64,000 nt of DNA from Agelaius tricolor (lineage: Eukaryota > Chordata > Aves > Passeriformes > Icteridae): the NCBI GenBank assembly GCA_023055355.1, contig JALJCS010000018.1, positions 1,488,001 to 1,552,000 of the forward strand. The letters run 5' to 3'. A model generated the notes under the pieces. It was given only the letters and a program-made list of their open reading frames with translations, did not search any database and was not told the DNA's origin. Positions within the stretch are counted from its first letter, which is position 1, and each line of letters opens with the position of its first letter. Position numbers and translations under genes: made by a program. This document shows, one piece after another, positions 1-10,539 of this stretch.

Positions 1-519
1 TTTTTTTAGGGAAATAATGAGCTCTACCAAGTCCTTTGCTCTGCATTCAGCCCCTTGGCTATAGCACTGTTTGGACTGAAAAGATACTATGTCTCTACAT
101 TTCTACTGGCACACACTTCAATCTTGTCTGGGATCTCTTATGACTGGAGAGTTAACCCAACTAATTATCCCCACCTTGGTTTCTTTTATGTTGTGCCAAA
201 GAGCTCTGGCCTGTTACTGAGACTGCAGTTTATCAAAAACACAAATAGATCTCCATTCTTAAAATCAACTTTTGAGGAGTGCTGCTGGTAAGAGAAATCT
301 TTGAGCTGTTTAGTTGCATTTATTTTGCTCATCTAAAGAATCAAGAGGCATGGTAGTGTTTAAATGTGAAAAACAGTCATTAGGTTAACTTTTGGAGCTG
401 GCAATAGTGCAGGTATTAGCAATACACTGTCTAGAAAAAAAAATACATGTGGCCTTACTATCAAATGGCTAAACATTAAATTTGATGTTGGGTTTTTTCC
501 CTTCCATGTATTCCTTTAG
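1..519 (+). other. CTNNA1: CTNNA1 intron, 3' end only
   Basis: AT-rich non-coding sequence that ends in a pyrimidine-rich tract and the acceptor AG at 518-519, just before the first CTNNA1 exon in the window. The 78-codon open frame near its start has no recognisable domain and is treated as chance. The preceding coding exon, which would supply about residues 1-35, lies outside the window. Confidence 0.85.
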
Positions 520-715
520 GTAACAACACTAGTTAACACCAGCAACAAGGGCCCCTCCAATAAAAAGCGAGGCCGTTCTAAAAAGGCTCATGTCTTGGCT
601 GCTTCAGTTGAACAAGCAACAGAGAATTTCCTGGAGAAAGGAGACAAAATTGCAAAGGAGAGCCAGTTCCTGAAGGAGGAGCTGGTGGCAGCTGTGGAAG
701 ATGTTCGCAAGCAAG
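520..715 (+). CDS. CTNNA1: CTNNA1 (alpha-E-catenin) coding exon, about residues 36-100
   Basis: Alpha-E-catenin links the cadherin/beta-catenin complex to actin at adherens junctions. This exon is flanked by acceptor tttag and donor gtaaga. It starts in phase 0 (VTTLVNTSNKGPSN) and leaves one base over, the G of a Gly codon completed by the next exon. The 65 full codons include the basic KKRGRSKKAH stretch and the helix AASVEQATENFLEKGDK, followed by LVAAVEDVRKQ. Family knowledge places this in the N domain, at the start of the beta-catenin-binding and homodimerisation four-helix region. The sequence fits alpha-E better than alpha-N catenin: it has ENFLEKGDKIAKESQF, where alpha-N differs at several positions. 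GC content is moderate, unlike the GC-rich third, fourth (10273) and fifth (13506) coding neighbours. Confidence 0.97.
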
Positions 716-3700
716 GTAAGAGTGTGGATCTGGTGGCCTCTCAAACTGGGGCTCTTCAGAGCAAGTGGAACCATTCTCATTTTCCTTTGCTGCTCTTTCT
801 AATGACTGTTCTCAGCTTGCCTGGCTGGCATCCCTGAGCAGTAATGTAACTGGATAGGTCTGGAAATTGGATGGCCCAAGCAGAGATTAAGAAGAGAAGC
901 AGAAGGGCTAATTCTTTGAAGAGCATTTAAAAACTCAGTTTAGGCTCAAAAGCGAATGTGCTCCCTGCAGCTCTGAATTTTATGGGACTACATCTGAAAT
1001 ATGTCAATAACTTCTTCAATATCTGACTGTATACAGACCAGCAGTGTAGGAGGAAGAGCCAAGTGTTGACTCAACAGAGATGTGTTTCGTGAATATGTAA
1101 AACGTAAACAACACCAAACAGAATGTGAAGACCTTGATTAAATATTCCAGGCTTCCTTCCTGACATCTAATGTTGATTTTTATAATTTTCTTTTTTACTT
1201 TCTTGGAGCAGACCTGCAAGAAAAGCCTATGGAACTGACTTACTCTAAAATATGCACTAGTAAATATTGTTGCTCATAAATCATTTATCATTCTTCCAGT
1301 CATGAGTCTTTTCTATGCTTCAGTGAAACCCAGTCAACTGGTATTAATGGTGACGGCTGCTGCTGCAAAAAGGGGAAAACTCATTAGCATTAATTACTTG
1401 TTTGTAGCTGAAGTTGCAGAGTGGTGAAATATTAGTTGGAAATGGTTCTAAGTTCTGGATGAGCCTGGCTGATAGACCAAAGAAAGATCAAGGTAAGAAG
1501 GCTGCAATATAAGGGGCTAATTGAGTTGGCTTAATTTAACAACAACAAACAGCAGGAGAGCCCCCTTTGACTCCAAGCTTTAATTGTTGGTGCTCGACTG
1601 CTGCTCAGTTGAGTTAGTGCTCATCTGTGGGTGCCTCCAAATGGCTCAGTGGTGCTGGTGAGAGAGTGAGCTCTATTCAGCCCTTGGGATTGAGAACTTC
1701 CCTGAGCTGGAGTTGTAGCTGAATATTGCAGTGAGAGGCTGGGGGGAAGAAGAGACTAATAAAAAACCTTCCAGATGACCCTTTCCCATGTTTCTTGGCT
1801 CCTTCTTGATTCTGAGACTACACATAGGCTTGATGCCAAAACCTTCCTGCTATGTTGGCTTTGACAGAGGACAGTGAAGCTCATAACTGAGAGGTACTGG
1901 AGTGAAATAACTTCCCCTCTTAATGTTGCTTCACTTCTTCCTCCCTTTTTGCTGTTAGCAGCTTGTGTGGATTCTGGTGTAGAAGGGGTGGCTGTGCCTG
2001 TTTCCTCAGGCTGGTGGGTGGTCACACTGCAGTGAATCTCCTGGACACAGGTGGTGCCCACCATGCTCTGTGGGGACACTATTGTAATACAACTCAGGGT
2101 CAGAGCTGTGCCCCATCATGGGGCCAGTGTTTGGCCAGGGTTAGCAGAGCAGCTCTTGGTGAGGAAATTAAAAGTCAAACCAGCCTTTGAGGAAAGGAGA
2201 AGCAAGTGGTGAAAAATGAGCTAGAACAGAGGGAAGGGTTATTGCTGCCAGTGCCCAGGAGGATTGCAGTTCTCAGCAGTGCTAGTAACAGCAGGGAGAT
2301 ACAGCCTCCCAAGGCATGTGGTTGTGTACACTCTGTGCACCTCAGGAGCCTCCCCATACTGTGTCAGACCAGTTGAATTTGTGAATTGGAGAAACAAAGA
2401 AATTGGGATGCAAAGCCTGTACATGTGCTCAGCAAATCTTTTGCAACAGGGGCATGAGTGGAGAGGAGAATTTGGGTGTTGTGGTCAGCAGTAGGGTGAT
2501 GATGAGCTGGCAGTGGGATTATGGATATAGAGCACAATTAATCTTCAGTGGAGGACAGGAAAATAGCATTAATAATGCCTCTATTTAGAGTAGGGAGTGG
2601 TTTAGTTACCATAATAAAAAAAGATGAATGAATGTAGACAGGGATTATGAAGATGATTAGGGCAATAGATAACTTGTCTCATCAGAAAAAATTAAAAAAA
2701 AAAAATTTTTTTAGCCTAGCAAGCAGAAGATTGAGAGAGTACATGATTTTAGTGAGTATGCTTGTTCATAAAATCCCATTTGTTGGGGGTAAAAACAAAG
2801 AACTGAAAAGAGCTATTTTGAATGAATAATAGCATGGCTGCCTACTAAATCAATGTAAGTGGATCTTCAAAGTCTTCTTGTTTTTTACAATGGAAGAATA
2901 AATTACAGCAAGGAAGTTAATGAAATATCTTACAGTAAGATTCCTGGCCCTTTAAAGCTTTGTACTTTTGATTCCTTATAAAGTAATGAAACTTTTTAAG
3001 GTTTTGAGCAGAAAAGTGGAGATAAGGAATCAAAGTATTTTTCAGAATAGATCCTGCTGTGGTTATTGAAAAGGCTTAGTATTTGGAAAGCATTTGACGT
3101 GAACATCTTGAATTTTGGCATTGCTGTAGTGTTTGTTCAAGGCATTTCTGCCATCAGAGGTTTGCTGGGTAACAGAAGGTGCAGCACTGGTCCTGGCCGG
3201 CTCCTCTGGTGCTGTTGGAAGGTGTTTTGGAACTTCAGCCAGTCCCTTGCCCAGGTGCTTGGCTCTGAGGCAGCTTCCAAACTGGGCTCAAGAGGGAGAT
3301 TTCTTTTGGGTCAGACTGGCAAGGCTGTTCCCAATTCCCTGGAATGCTGATGGCTACAGCTCTCTGTCTCTGTATCTGCATGTGATCATGGACATCCAGG
3401 GAATTCACTGGACTCTCCTGTTGTGTGACTTCTATGGGAATTTTACATAACAGACCAAAAATTAACACTTAACATTGAAAAGTCTAAGCCTGTGTTTAGG
3501 GTTTGAGGTAAGAGAAAGAATGAATGCTTTGATGGGTCAGGTTGCAAATGCAGGGGAATGAACCAACTGATTCAGCTCTGTGTCCTTCTGCTTTGTTCTT
3601 CTAAGTGAAGGGTTCTTCAAAACTGAACAGTGAGATGAATTATGAAAGGGGAAAACAGTTTCTTCAACTGTACATCATGGAGGATGTCTGGCTTAAGGAT

Positions 3701-6700
3701 TTCCAAGGAGCAGGAGGAGGCCAGTTGTGGAACATCTTGAAGTTAAATACTGGATTCTTCTTGGAAAATTCAACTTCAGAATTCTGTTGTGACCAGTGAG
3801 CTAAATTCCTTAGAAAGGTACAATGAGTTCAGTTGGTTTCCTGCAACAAAGCTTTAGGAGTGTGCCACTTTGAAAAGCCATGACCTGAGGGAGCTCTGAG
3901 GTGGCTGTTGGCAAACTGTAGAAGTGTTGTAGGCAGTATATGGATTTGATTAAAGGCAAGATTAAGGAATTATCAGAAGCTTTTGTTGCCATAAGTATCA
4001 ACTCCTGTGTTGATATGGCAAAAGGTGGTGTGGGGCCTCATCCTTTAGAGCAGAAAGCCAGGACAGCCTACAGTGACCCTGCTGGTGGGTGTTGAAGGTG
4101 GCATTATTGGTGAGATAGGACTTCAGTATCCAGAGTAGTAGAGACTTGAAACTGATTTCCTGCTTGCCTTCATTTGGTGGGGAATGGTGATCTCTGGGGA
4201 AGCGTGGGGGGTGCTGTGAGCAGGAAGGAATGGCCTGGTGGCGCTGCTGGCAAAGCAGCCTGGGGCCAGCTCTGAGCTGAAGTGCTGAAGGGTAGGAGGT
4301 GATGTGTGGGCATGTCCAGCTTGGCAGAGGAGCAGCAGTGCCAGTGTGTCCTGGCTCTCCCTGCCTGGCCTGTCCTGCCTGCTGCTGTGCCCTCCTGGCT
4401 GTGGTGTGGAGCAAGTTCTGTCCATGGTCATCCTGTTCCACACTGGGAGCAGGGTTAATGGTGCTGCCTGGAAGTATTGCCAAACCCTATGGGCATGGGG
4501 GAAAGAGACTAGAAAATGGGAATTTTCTTTTTGATGAATTGGAGTCTGACCATTTCTAAAATGGGCTTTGTTCCATTAGATTTAAGTGAATTCTTAATGC
4601 TTTATTGACATGATCACAGGATAGCTACTGTTGCCTCTTCTTTTCTCAACTCTGTTTTATTTTCTTTCCCTTCTAATATCTAATGAAGATCTAAGGTTGT
4701 ATTGGAAAAACAGACTACTCATGCAAGAATTTGTACTAGCTTTATAATCCGAGTCTCGTGGTTGGAGTCTTCTCCACTGTGTTACTTTAACTCTTAAAAT
4801 CCTTCTTCCAGAGTGGTTGTGTTACCTGTGTTCAGTGTTGAAAAAGGGAAGATTGTGCTGGAACTGCTGATGTGCACACCCTATGCAGTACCTGCAAATT
4901 GAGGCCAGGCCAGAGTGCTCTCTTGCCCTTTGAATCCAGCTAAAAGAACTACCCCAGGGTGCTTTCCCTTTATAAAAGAAGTCTGAAAGTCAGCTTCCTT
5001 TAATTGGCAGAAATGTATATATATGCAACGACTTTAAATATAATCTGCTTTTAATTTTGGGAAGCTGGTTATCTTTTGACACCCTGACAAGCTGTTTGAA
5101 ACTCACTAAATCTTTAAAAATCTCATGTTAAAATAAAAGGGAATAGCATTTTATTTTAGGACTGGCTTGAAAGGTTGCAATTTAAGAGCTGGGTAGAGGA
5201 TAATTTTGGCTTTTAACTTTGTTAGCAATTTCTGAGATTCACGTGAAGCAAGTGGCCTCTTCAATAAGTTGTTTTAAATAGAAAATAAATGAAAACAATA
5301 ATTTGGGAATTGAAAATGTGGAAATTTTATATATAAGTAAATAAGGAAGGAAATATTTGTACTCTGTTTTGGTTCTGGCATATCACAGAATGGCCTGGAT
5401 TGGAAGGGACCTTTTAAATCCATCTAGTCCCACCCCCTGCCATGGCAGGGACACCTTCTACTATCCCAGGGTGCCCCAAGCCCCAGTGTCCAGCCTGGCC
5501 TTGGGCACTGCCAGGGATCCAGGGGCAGCCCCAGCTGCTCTGGGCACCCTGTGCCAGGGCCTGCCCACCCTCCTAGGGAGGAATTCCTTCCCAATATCTC
5601 ATCTAACCCTACTCTGTTTGAAGCCATTCCCTTTTATTGTGTTGCTTCATGCTCTTGTAAATATATATAAAAATAATGTTCCATGCCTATCAATCCCATC
5701 CTTAAATCCTGAGGTTGTCAATGTATTTCATACTTGTGGTGATGACTTTTATTATTAGCCTGTTCCAGAAGGAATAAAGAAAGGGTAATGTCAGCTGTGT
5801 TGGGTTTTGTAATCTCCTGGCTGTTTGAAGCTTACAGCATTGGTGGTACATGATCTCTCCCCCACCTGGAAATCTGGAGTTCTTAACCCATGTTAAAGTA
5901 ATGAGTTGTGTTCCCCAGAGCTGGGTAGGGGATACCTTTGGGTTGATACTCAGAGCTGGCCTGTACTTGGACAGAAGCTTTTTTGCTGTGTCCCAGTACA
6001 GAAGTAGCATATTTTTATCTTAAAATGTTATGTGGCACTCTTGGTTGTATTATTTAAGATGATGGAAGGGTGTTATATAGGGGGGAGCATTTGAACAAAG
6101 TTGAGTATCTTGGTGGGGTTGCTTGGGCAGGCTGGCAGCTGTGCTTGGGCTGAATTTAGCTGTGAAGGTGTAGAGGGGAAAACTTCCTGGGAAGATATTA
6201 TGTATGGAGATGGTTAACCCCAGGCTCTCCAGCTGTTGGCATTTCTGAGCAGTTAAAAATAAACGTTTAAATAAGTGGAGCCTCTTGGGACTGCATCAGG
6301 CAGAGATTTTGGTGCAGCTCTTGCCCTGTTTGGTGTGGGGGGCTCCATGGGACTCACTGTCAGCTGTCACTTGTCAAGCGCTGATGGAGGTTTTTTAGTC
6401 TCATCTGAGACAGGCTATTTTTATTTTGGCATTTGGCCACATGGACACTTTTTCATACAGGTTTTTGGGAAGCCTCTGAAACAGCACCTAGCATCTGCTT
6501 TCTGGTCATCTCTTGCTGCCTGCAAATCCCTGACCCTGAGGCCCTACCATTTTCTAAACTAAGTCCTAGCTGTTCTCACAGTGTTTCTGAGATGTAGAGA
6601 GATCCAAGGATAACAATGTGGATTCCAAAACTTACTGTTGTGTAGGAACTGTGGTACTGGAAGCTGGCCCAAAAAGTGAGGGAGAAATCCAAAATTTACT

Positions 6701-7385
6701 CCTCTGATTATATGCAGGCATTACTTTCATGCTTTGTGAATGCCTTCTGGAGGAATTGCTCTAGCTGCGCAAAGTGGCCTTTGCTTTTCATAGTTAACCA
6801 ATGGCATTGTTAGCATCTGAAACCCAAATTCTTTGCTCCTGCAGCAGATGCAGCCCCACAGGCTATGAAATGTTGAAGCGTTTTACGAAGCGCTGCCTGG
6901 CTTTGAATTCCAACCAGGGCATATCCAGCCAGGTCATCGCTCCGAGTTGTTTACGGTCCCAGGAGCTGTGGCAGCTCACTGTGTGTTTACAGGGCTTTCT
7001 GCTGCTTTCTGCTTAACTCCTACACGCACACAAATCAAAGCTTTTGCTCAGACTTTGAAAGCATCGGAGCTTGGGAAATAACTGCAGCCCTGCAAAGGCA
7101 TGCTGAATTCACCTCTCTAGAGAATTCTGGCATGCTGAAACACCTGTACAAATGGAAATAAGGACCAAAGTGTGATTTCCCAGCCCTTCCTCCCTGCACG
7201 AACCCCTCTGCACAAACCCCTGTACCCCAATGCCATGCAGTAGCTGTACGCAGAGGTAGCCACGCGCAGCATTAACTGTCAGCCGTATGTCACAAAGGTT
7301 TTGTTTTAGAGACTCAGGTTGGCTTAGGAACCTTTCCCGTGGCTGATGTGATGCTGAAGGCAGCCCCTGCTGTCCCCCCATGCAG
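716..7385 (+). other. CTNNA1: CTNNA1 intron, 6.7 kb
   Basis: Intron from donor gtaaga at 716 to acceptor tgcag at 7381-7385. The sequence is mostly single-copy looking and AT-rich. It contains one CR1 fragment (5383-5662) and an A/T homopolymer run near 2690-2715. Open frames inside it (for example 3998-4483 on the - strand) show no known domain, splice context or codon bias and are not called as genes. Confidence 0.9.
5383..5662 (-). mobile_element. CR1 LINE 3' fragment
   Basis: Reading the + strand from 5383 gives the reverse complement of an avian CR1 3' end: the tcacagaatgg start, then ttggaagggacc, cccctgccatggcagggaca, ccagcctggccttgggcact and the tgggcaccctgtgccagggc motif. It fades out near gctcttgtaaa at about 5660. 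The copy is therefore minus-oriented and heavily 5'-truncated. It belongs to the same subfamily as the copies at 26245, 58769 and 60165. Confidence 0.9.
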
Positions 7386-7552
7386 GTGACCTGATGAAGA
7401 GCGCCTCGGGGGAGTTTGCAGATGACCCCTGCTCGTCGGTGAAGCGCGGGAACATGGTGCGTGCGGCGCGCGCCCTGCTCTCCGCCGTCACCCGCCTGCT
7501 CATCCTGGCTGACATGGCCGACGTCTACAAGCTGCTCGTGCAGCTCAAAGTT
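7386..7552 (+). CDS. CTNNA1: CTNNA1 coding exon, about residues 101-156
   Basis: Acceptor ccccatgcag and donor gtaagt bound a 167-nt exon that enters in phase 1 (completing Gly 101) and ends in phase 0 after GTT. It encodes GDLMKSASGEFADDPCSSVK, then the RGNMVRAARALLSAVTRLL and ILADMADVYKLLVQLKV helices. This is the core of the N-domain helical bundle, which alternates between a homodimer and a heterodimer with beta-catenin. MADVYKLLVQLKV favours alpha-E over alpha-N. Third codon positions are strongly G/C (gcgcgcgccctgctctccgcc), in contrast to the surrounding intron. Confidence 0.97.
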
Positions 7553-8359
7553 GTAAGTGTGGGGCTCTGCTCTGTTTGGCACATCAGGGCTGCTCTGCCA
7601 GGTGCCCACTCTGTGTGTACCCCGTGGGGCCTGCACTGGCAGCAGCTTCCTTCTGCAGTGGGGGGATCTGGGGGTTTTCCCTCTCAGCAGAATGTGGGGA
7701 GGGTCTGGGGGTTTTTGCTCTCAGCAGAATGTGTGCAGTGGGCGTGTGTCACTCACTTTTATACTCACTGTCAGTAGCTTTTGACATTGAGCTGCACTCT
7801 GTTCTGAACTTCTAGTACAAAAACTAACTGAGCCCTGGTCTGCAGCTGCAGGTGAGAGCCAGCCCTTTCATCTTACAGAATTTGGCTTTCTTAATACCAG
7901 TACTCCTTTGCAGCTGCTAGGGATGAGTAGCTTCAGCAAGCTAAATAAAAATGAAAGTGGACTACTGTTTGAGGAAGCCTGTCCTTCCCATGGGCAACAG
8001 GGTGGGCGAGTGGTTTGTGCAGAATTTGAAGTGAAATGACATTGGGCACTGGGTCTTCCTTTGCAAACGAGCCTTGAGGACTCTCCTTGTGCCCTTTGGC
8101 CACTGCTATGGCCCTGCCAGGGCCCTTGACTCCTTCATGCTCTTTCAGATGTGTGTACTTGACTGTCTCTGGTAGCTGCTGACTATGAAATAGTAGCTAA
8201 GCACCTGTATCCTATTAGCCTTTAAAGTGTCTCTTTTGAAAAAATAACAGAGGGCAGAGGAAGATTGCTTTCTCTGACTGCCATGAAATACATTCTGAAC
8301 TACCTGCTGACCTGTGGATTGTATTGCTTGGAAAAATACGTGAATATATATTCTTTTAG
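7553..8359 (+). other. CTNNA1: CTNNA1 intron, 0.8 kb
   Basis: Short intron from donor gtaagt at 7553 to acceptor ttcttttag at 8359. It contains one imperfect tandem duplication (7664-7735) and no other recognised element. Confidence 0.92.
7664..7735 (+). repeat. Imperfect tandem duplication, two copies
   Basis: The phrase ctgggggtttt followed by ctctcagcagaatgtg occurs twice in a row with small differences (ttttccctctcag and tttttgctctcag). The period is a little over 40 bp. It looks like a local replication duplication. Confidence 0.6.
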
Positions 8360-8479
8360 GTGGAAGAGGGTATCTTGAAACTGAGAAATGCTGGCACAGA
8401 GCAGGATTTGGGTATCCAGTACAAAGCCCTCAAACCAGAAGTGGACAAGCTTAACATCATGGCAGCCAAAAGGCAACAG
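8360..8479 (+). CDS. CTNNA1: CTNNA1 coding exon, about residues 157-196
   Basis: A 120-nt exon of exactly 40 codons, phase 0 at both ends, between acceptor ttcttttag and donor gtatag. It encodes VEEGILKLRNAGTEQDLGIQ, then YKALKPEVDKLNIMAAKRQQ. This is the helical segment joining the two halves of the N domain. Because it is symmetric (0-0), skipping it would keep the frame. The ALKPEVDKLNIMAAKRQQ part separates alpha-E from alpha-N catenin, which differs markedly in this stretch. Confidence 0.97.
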
Positions 8480-10272
8480 GTATAGTGTGGCCATTGTCTT
8501 CTGTATATTAATTCTTGTTTTTCTTTTCCAAAATACCTTGCTGCTCTTAGAAAGTGCCTGTTCTGTTAATACTTTATTTTTTTACATAATTGCTGAGTAC
8601 TTTATATTATGCTCTGCCATGCTAAGGAACTGTGAGAGCTTGCCTGGTAAGCTAGGAAAGTGTGCTTGGCTGTAGGGTGCTGCTTCTGATGGAATTTGTT
8701 CATAGTAGCATTTGTAAATGTCAGTGTTCTAGTGCTTTAATGGCATGCTGCTGCCCAAGAGCTGCACTTGAGGACAGGAGCTGAGATGTGTCCCAGTCCT
8801 GGGGCACTCTCCACTAGACCCTGTTGCTGTTGTGGTTCATGCAGATGGACTGAACAGGTCCATGTGCACAGGGAGCAAAAGCCATGGCTGGGCACAGCTA
8901 CAACTTCCTGAGGAAGTGAGTGATGCTGCTCACTGGTCTTGCACTGAAATGTCCATTGGAGGAGGGGTTGAAATTCCTGTTTGTTGTGGGTATGTTCTGT
9001 GTTTGGATAGCTTGTGCTTAGCCTTAAATTGCGTGTGAAATTTGTTTTGTTCAACAGCACTGGTGTGACTCATTCTTGAGTAGTTAAGTTTTCAGAAGAA
9101 AACAGAGGTGTGGGCAGTTTAAGTTATCAGAAATAGCATAATTCTTTTAGAGCATTTTTTGCCTATTTGTTCTGTAGATATGTACAAACCAAAACTGCTT
9201 ATGCACCTCTGACACTGCTTGGGTTTTTTTGCACAGATTTGTCTTAGAAAATAAGCTGGATACAGTCAAAAAGGGATTGCCAGTTGGTTATGTATCTCAA
9301 ATCTGATTGTAGTAAGTGGGAGTAGGGTTGTGATGGCAATGCAATAAATGCTCTAAAACTGCTTTGTGATGGATTGTTCCATACTATGGGAGGTGGTTGT
9401 ACAAAATCTGTAAATCTCTGTGCCTGCTTGGAGTGCCCTCCCAGCTCAGTGTGTACCTTACAGAGGTCACCTATTGCCCATTCATTTTAGAGAGTCTGAC
9501 AGAATTTTTTTCCCTTTTCTCAGTAAGGCAGTCCTTGTCTTCATTTTCACTGCCTCTTTGTTAGATTTAAGAGGTAATTTTGAGATGGTGCTGCTGCTAA
9601 TAACTGTGGTTGTTCCTCCTTTTATAAACTTACTGCTTGTGCTGGACTCAGAGGCTTTATCTGATCATGGTGCTCTGTTCCAAAACAGAGGTGATAGTGC
9701 TTTAGAGAATTACAGCACAGAGTGTTTGGGAAAAGACTTATGGACTTGCTCACTAATCTTGAATTAGTGGTAATTATAGTCATTGGATTAATTTAGTCTC
9801 ATTGGAGGTGAACAAGAAGTTGAATGAGATGATATATTTGTTCTTCTGAAATTAAGTACCTGAGTCTCTTGAGGAGCGTAAATGCCATCTTCTAGGTGTG
9901 ATTAAAGAAAACATTCTGGTTGTGAGCCTGGGTGTTTAAATTAAAGATGATCTTGCTTCTCATCTGCAAGTGCAAGACAGGACAGCTTCTAAAATGCCGG
10001 TCCAATGCTGCAGAGGAACAAAAATCCAACGTCAGATTTTGAATTGTGGTGTTGTGAATTGCCCTGCGGTGTTGTTGTTTTTTGGCTTTATGAAGCTGTC
10101 GTGTTTTGCAATTAGTTGAGCCCTTAAGGATAGGAATACTCAGCAGGCAGATTTGAGCAGATTTGAGGCAAAGAACCTGCCTGTCCTTTGAAGATGCAGG
10201 GAGACAGTGCATGGATGTTGAATGTGGGCAATGCTCTCAAATGCTTTTTTTCCCCTTTAATTTTCCTAACAG
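8480..10272 (+). other. CTNNA1: CTNNA1 intron, 1.8 kb
   Basis: Intron from donor gtatag at 8480 to acceptor cctaacag at 10272. The sequence is AT-rich. I recognise no interspersed repeat and no gene-like frame in it. Confidence 0.9.
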
Positions 10273-10539
10273 GAGCTGAAAGATGTGGGTCACCGCGATC
10301 AGATGGCGGCAGCCAGAGGAATCCTGCAGAAGAACGTGCCCATCCTGTACACGGCGTCCCAGGCCTGCCTGCAGCACCCCGACGTGGCTGCCTACAAGGC
10401 CAACAGGGACCTGATCTACAAGCAGCTGCAGCAGGCGGTCAGCGGCATCTCCAACGCCGCCCAGGCCACCGCCTCGGACGACGCTGCCCAGCAGCAGGGC
10501 GGGGGCGGAGAGCTGGCCTACGCCCTCAACAACTTCGAT
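10273..10539 (+). CDS. CTNNA1: CTNNA1 coding exon, about residues 197-285
   Basis: A 267-nt exon (89 codons, phase 0-0) between acceptor cctaacag and donor gtgagt. It begins ELKDVGHRDQMAAARGILQK and continues NVPILYTASQACLQHPDVAA, then a helix rich in Lys and Gln and ISNAAQATASDD. It ends in a glycine-rich linker and ELAYALNNFD. It completes the second four-helix bundle of the N domain and enters the flexible linker towards the M domain. The linker carries four glycines (GGGG); from memory the mammalian protein has five, so numbering runs one lower than human after this point. The exon is very GC-rich with many CpG sites while both flanking introns are AT-rich. Confidence 0.97.

Noticed and set aside
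3998..4483. 161-codon open frame on the - strand
   Set aside because: No recognisable domain, low-complexity Gln/His/Pro-rich translation and a competing frame on the same strand; judged chance.
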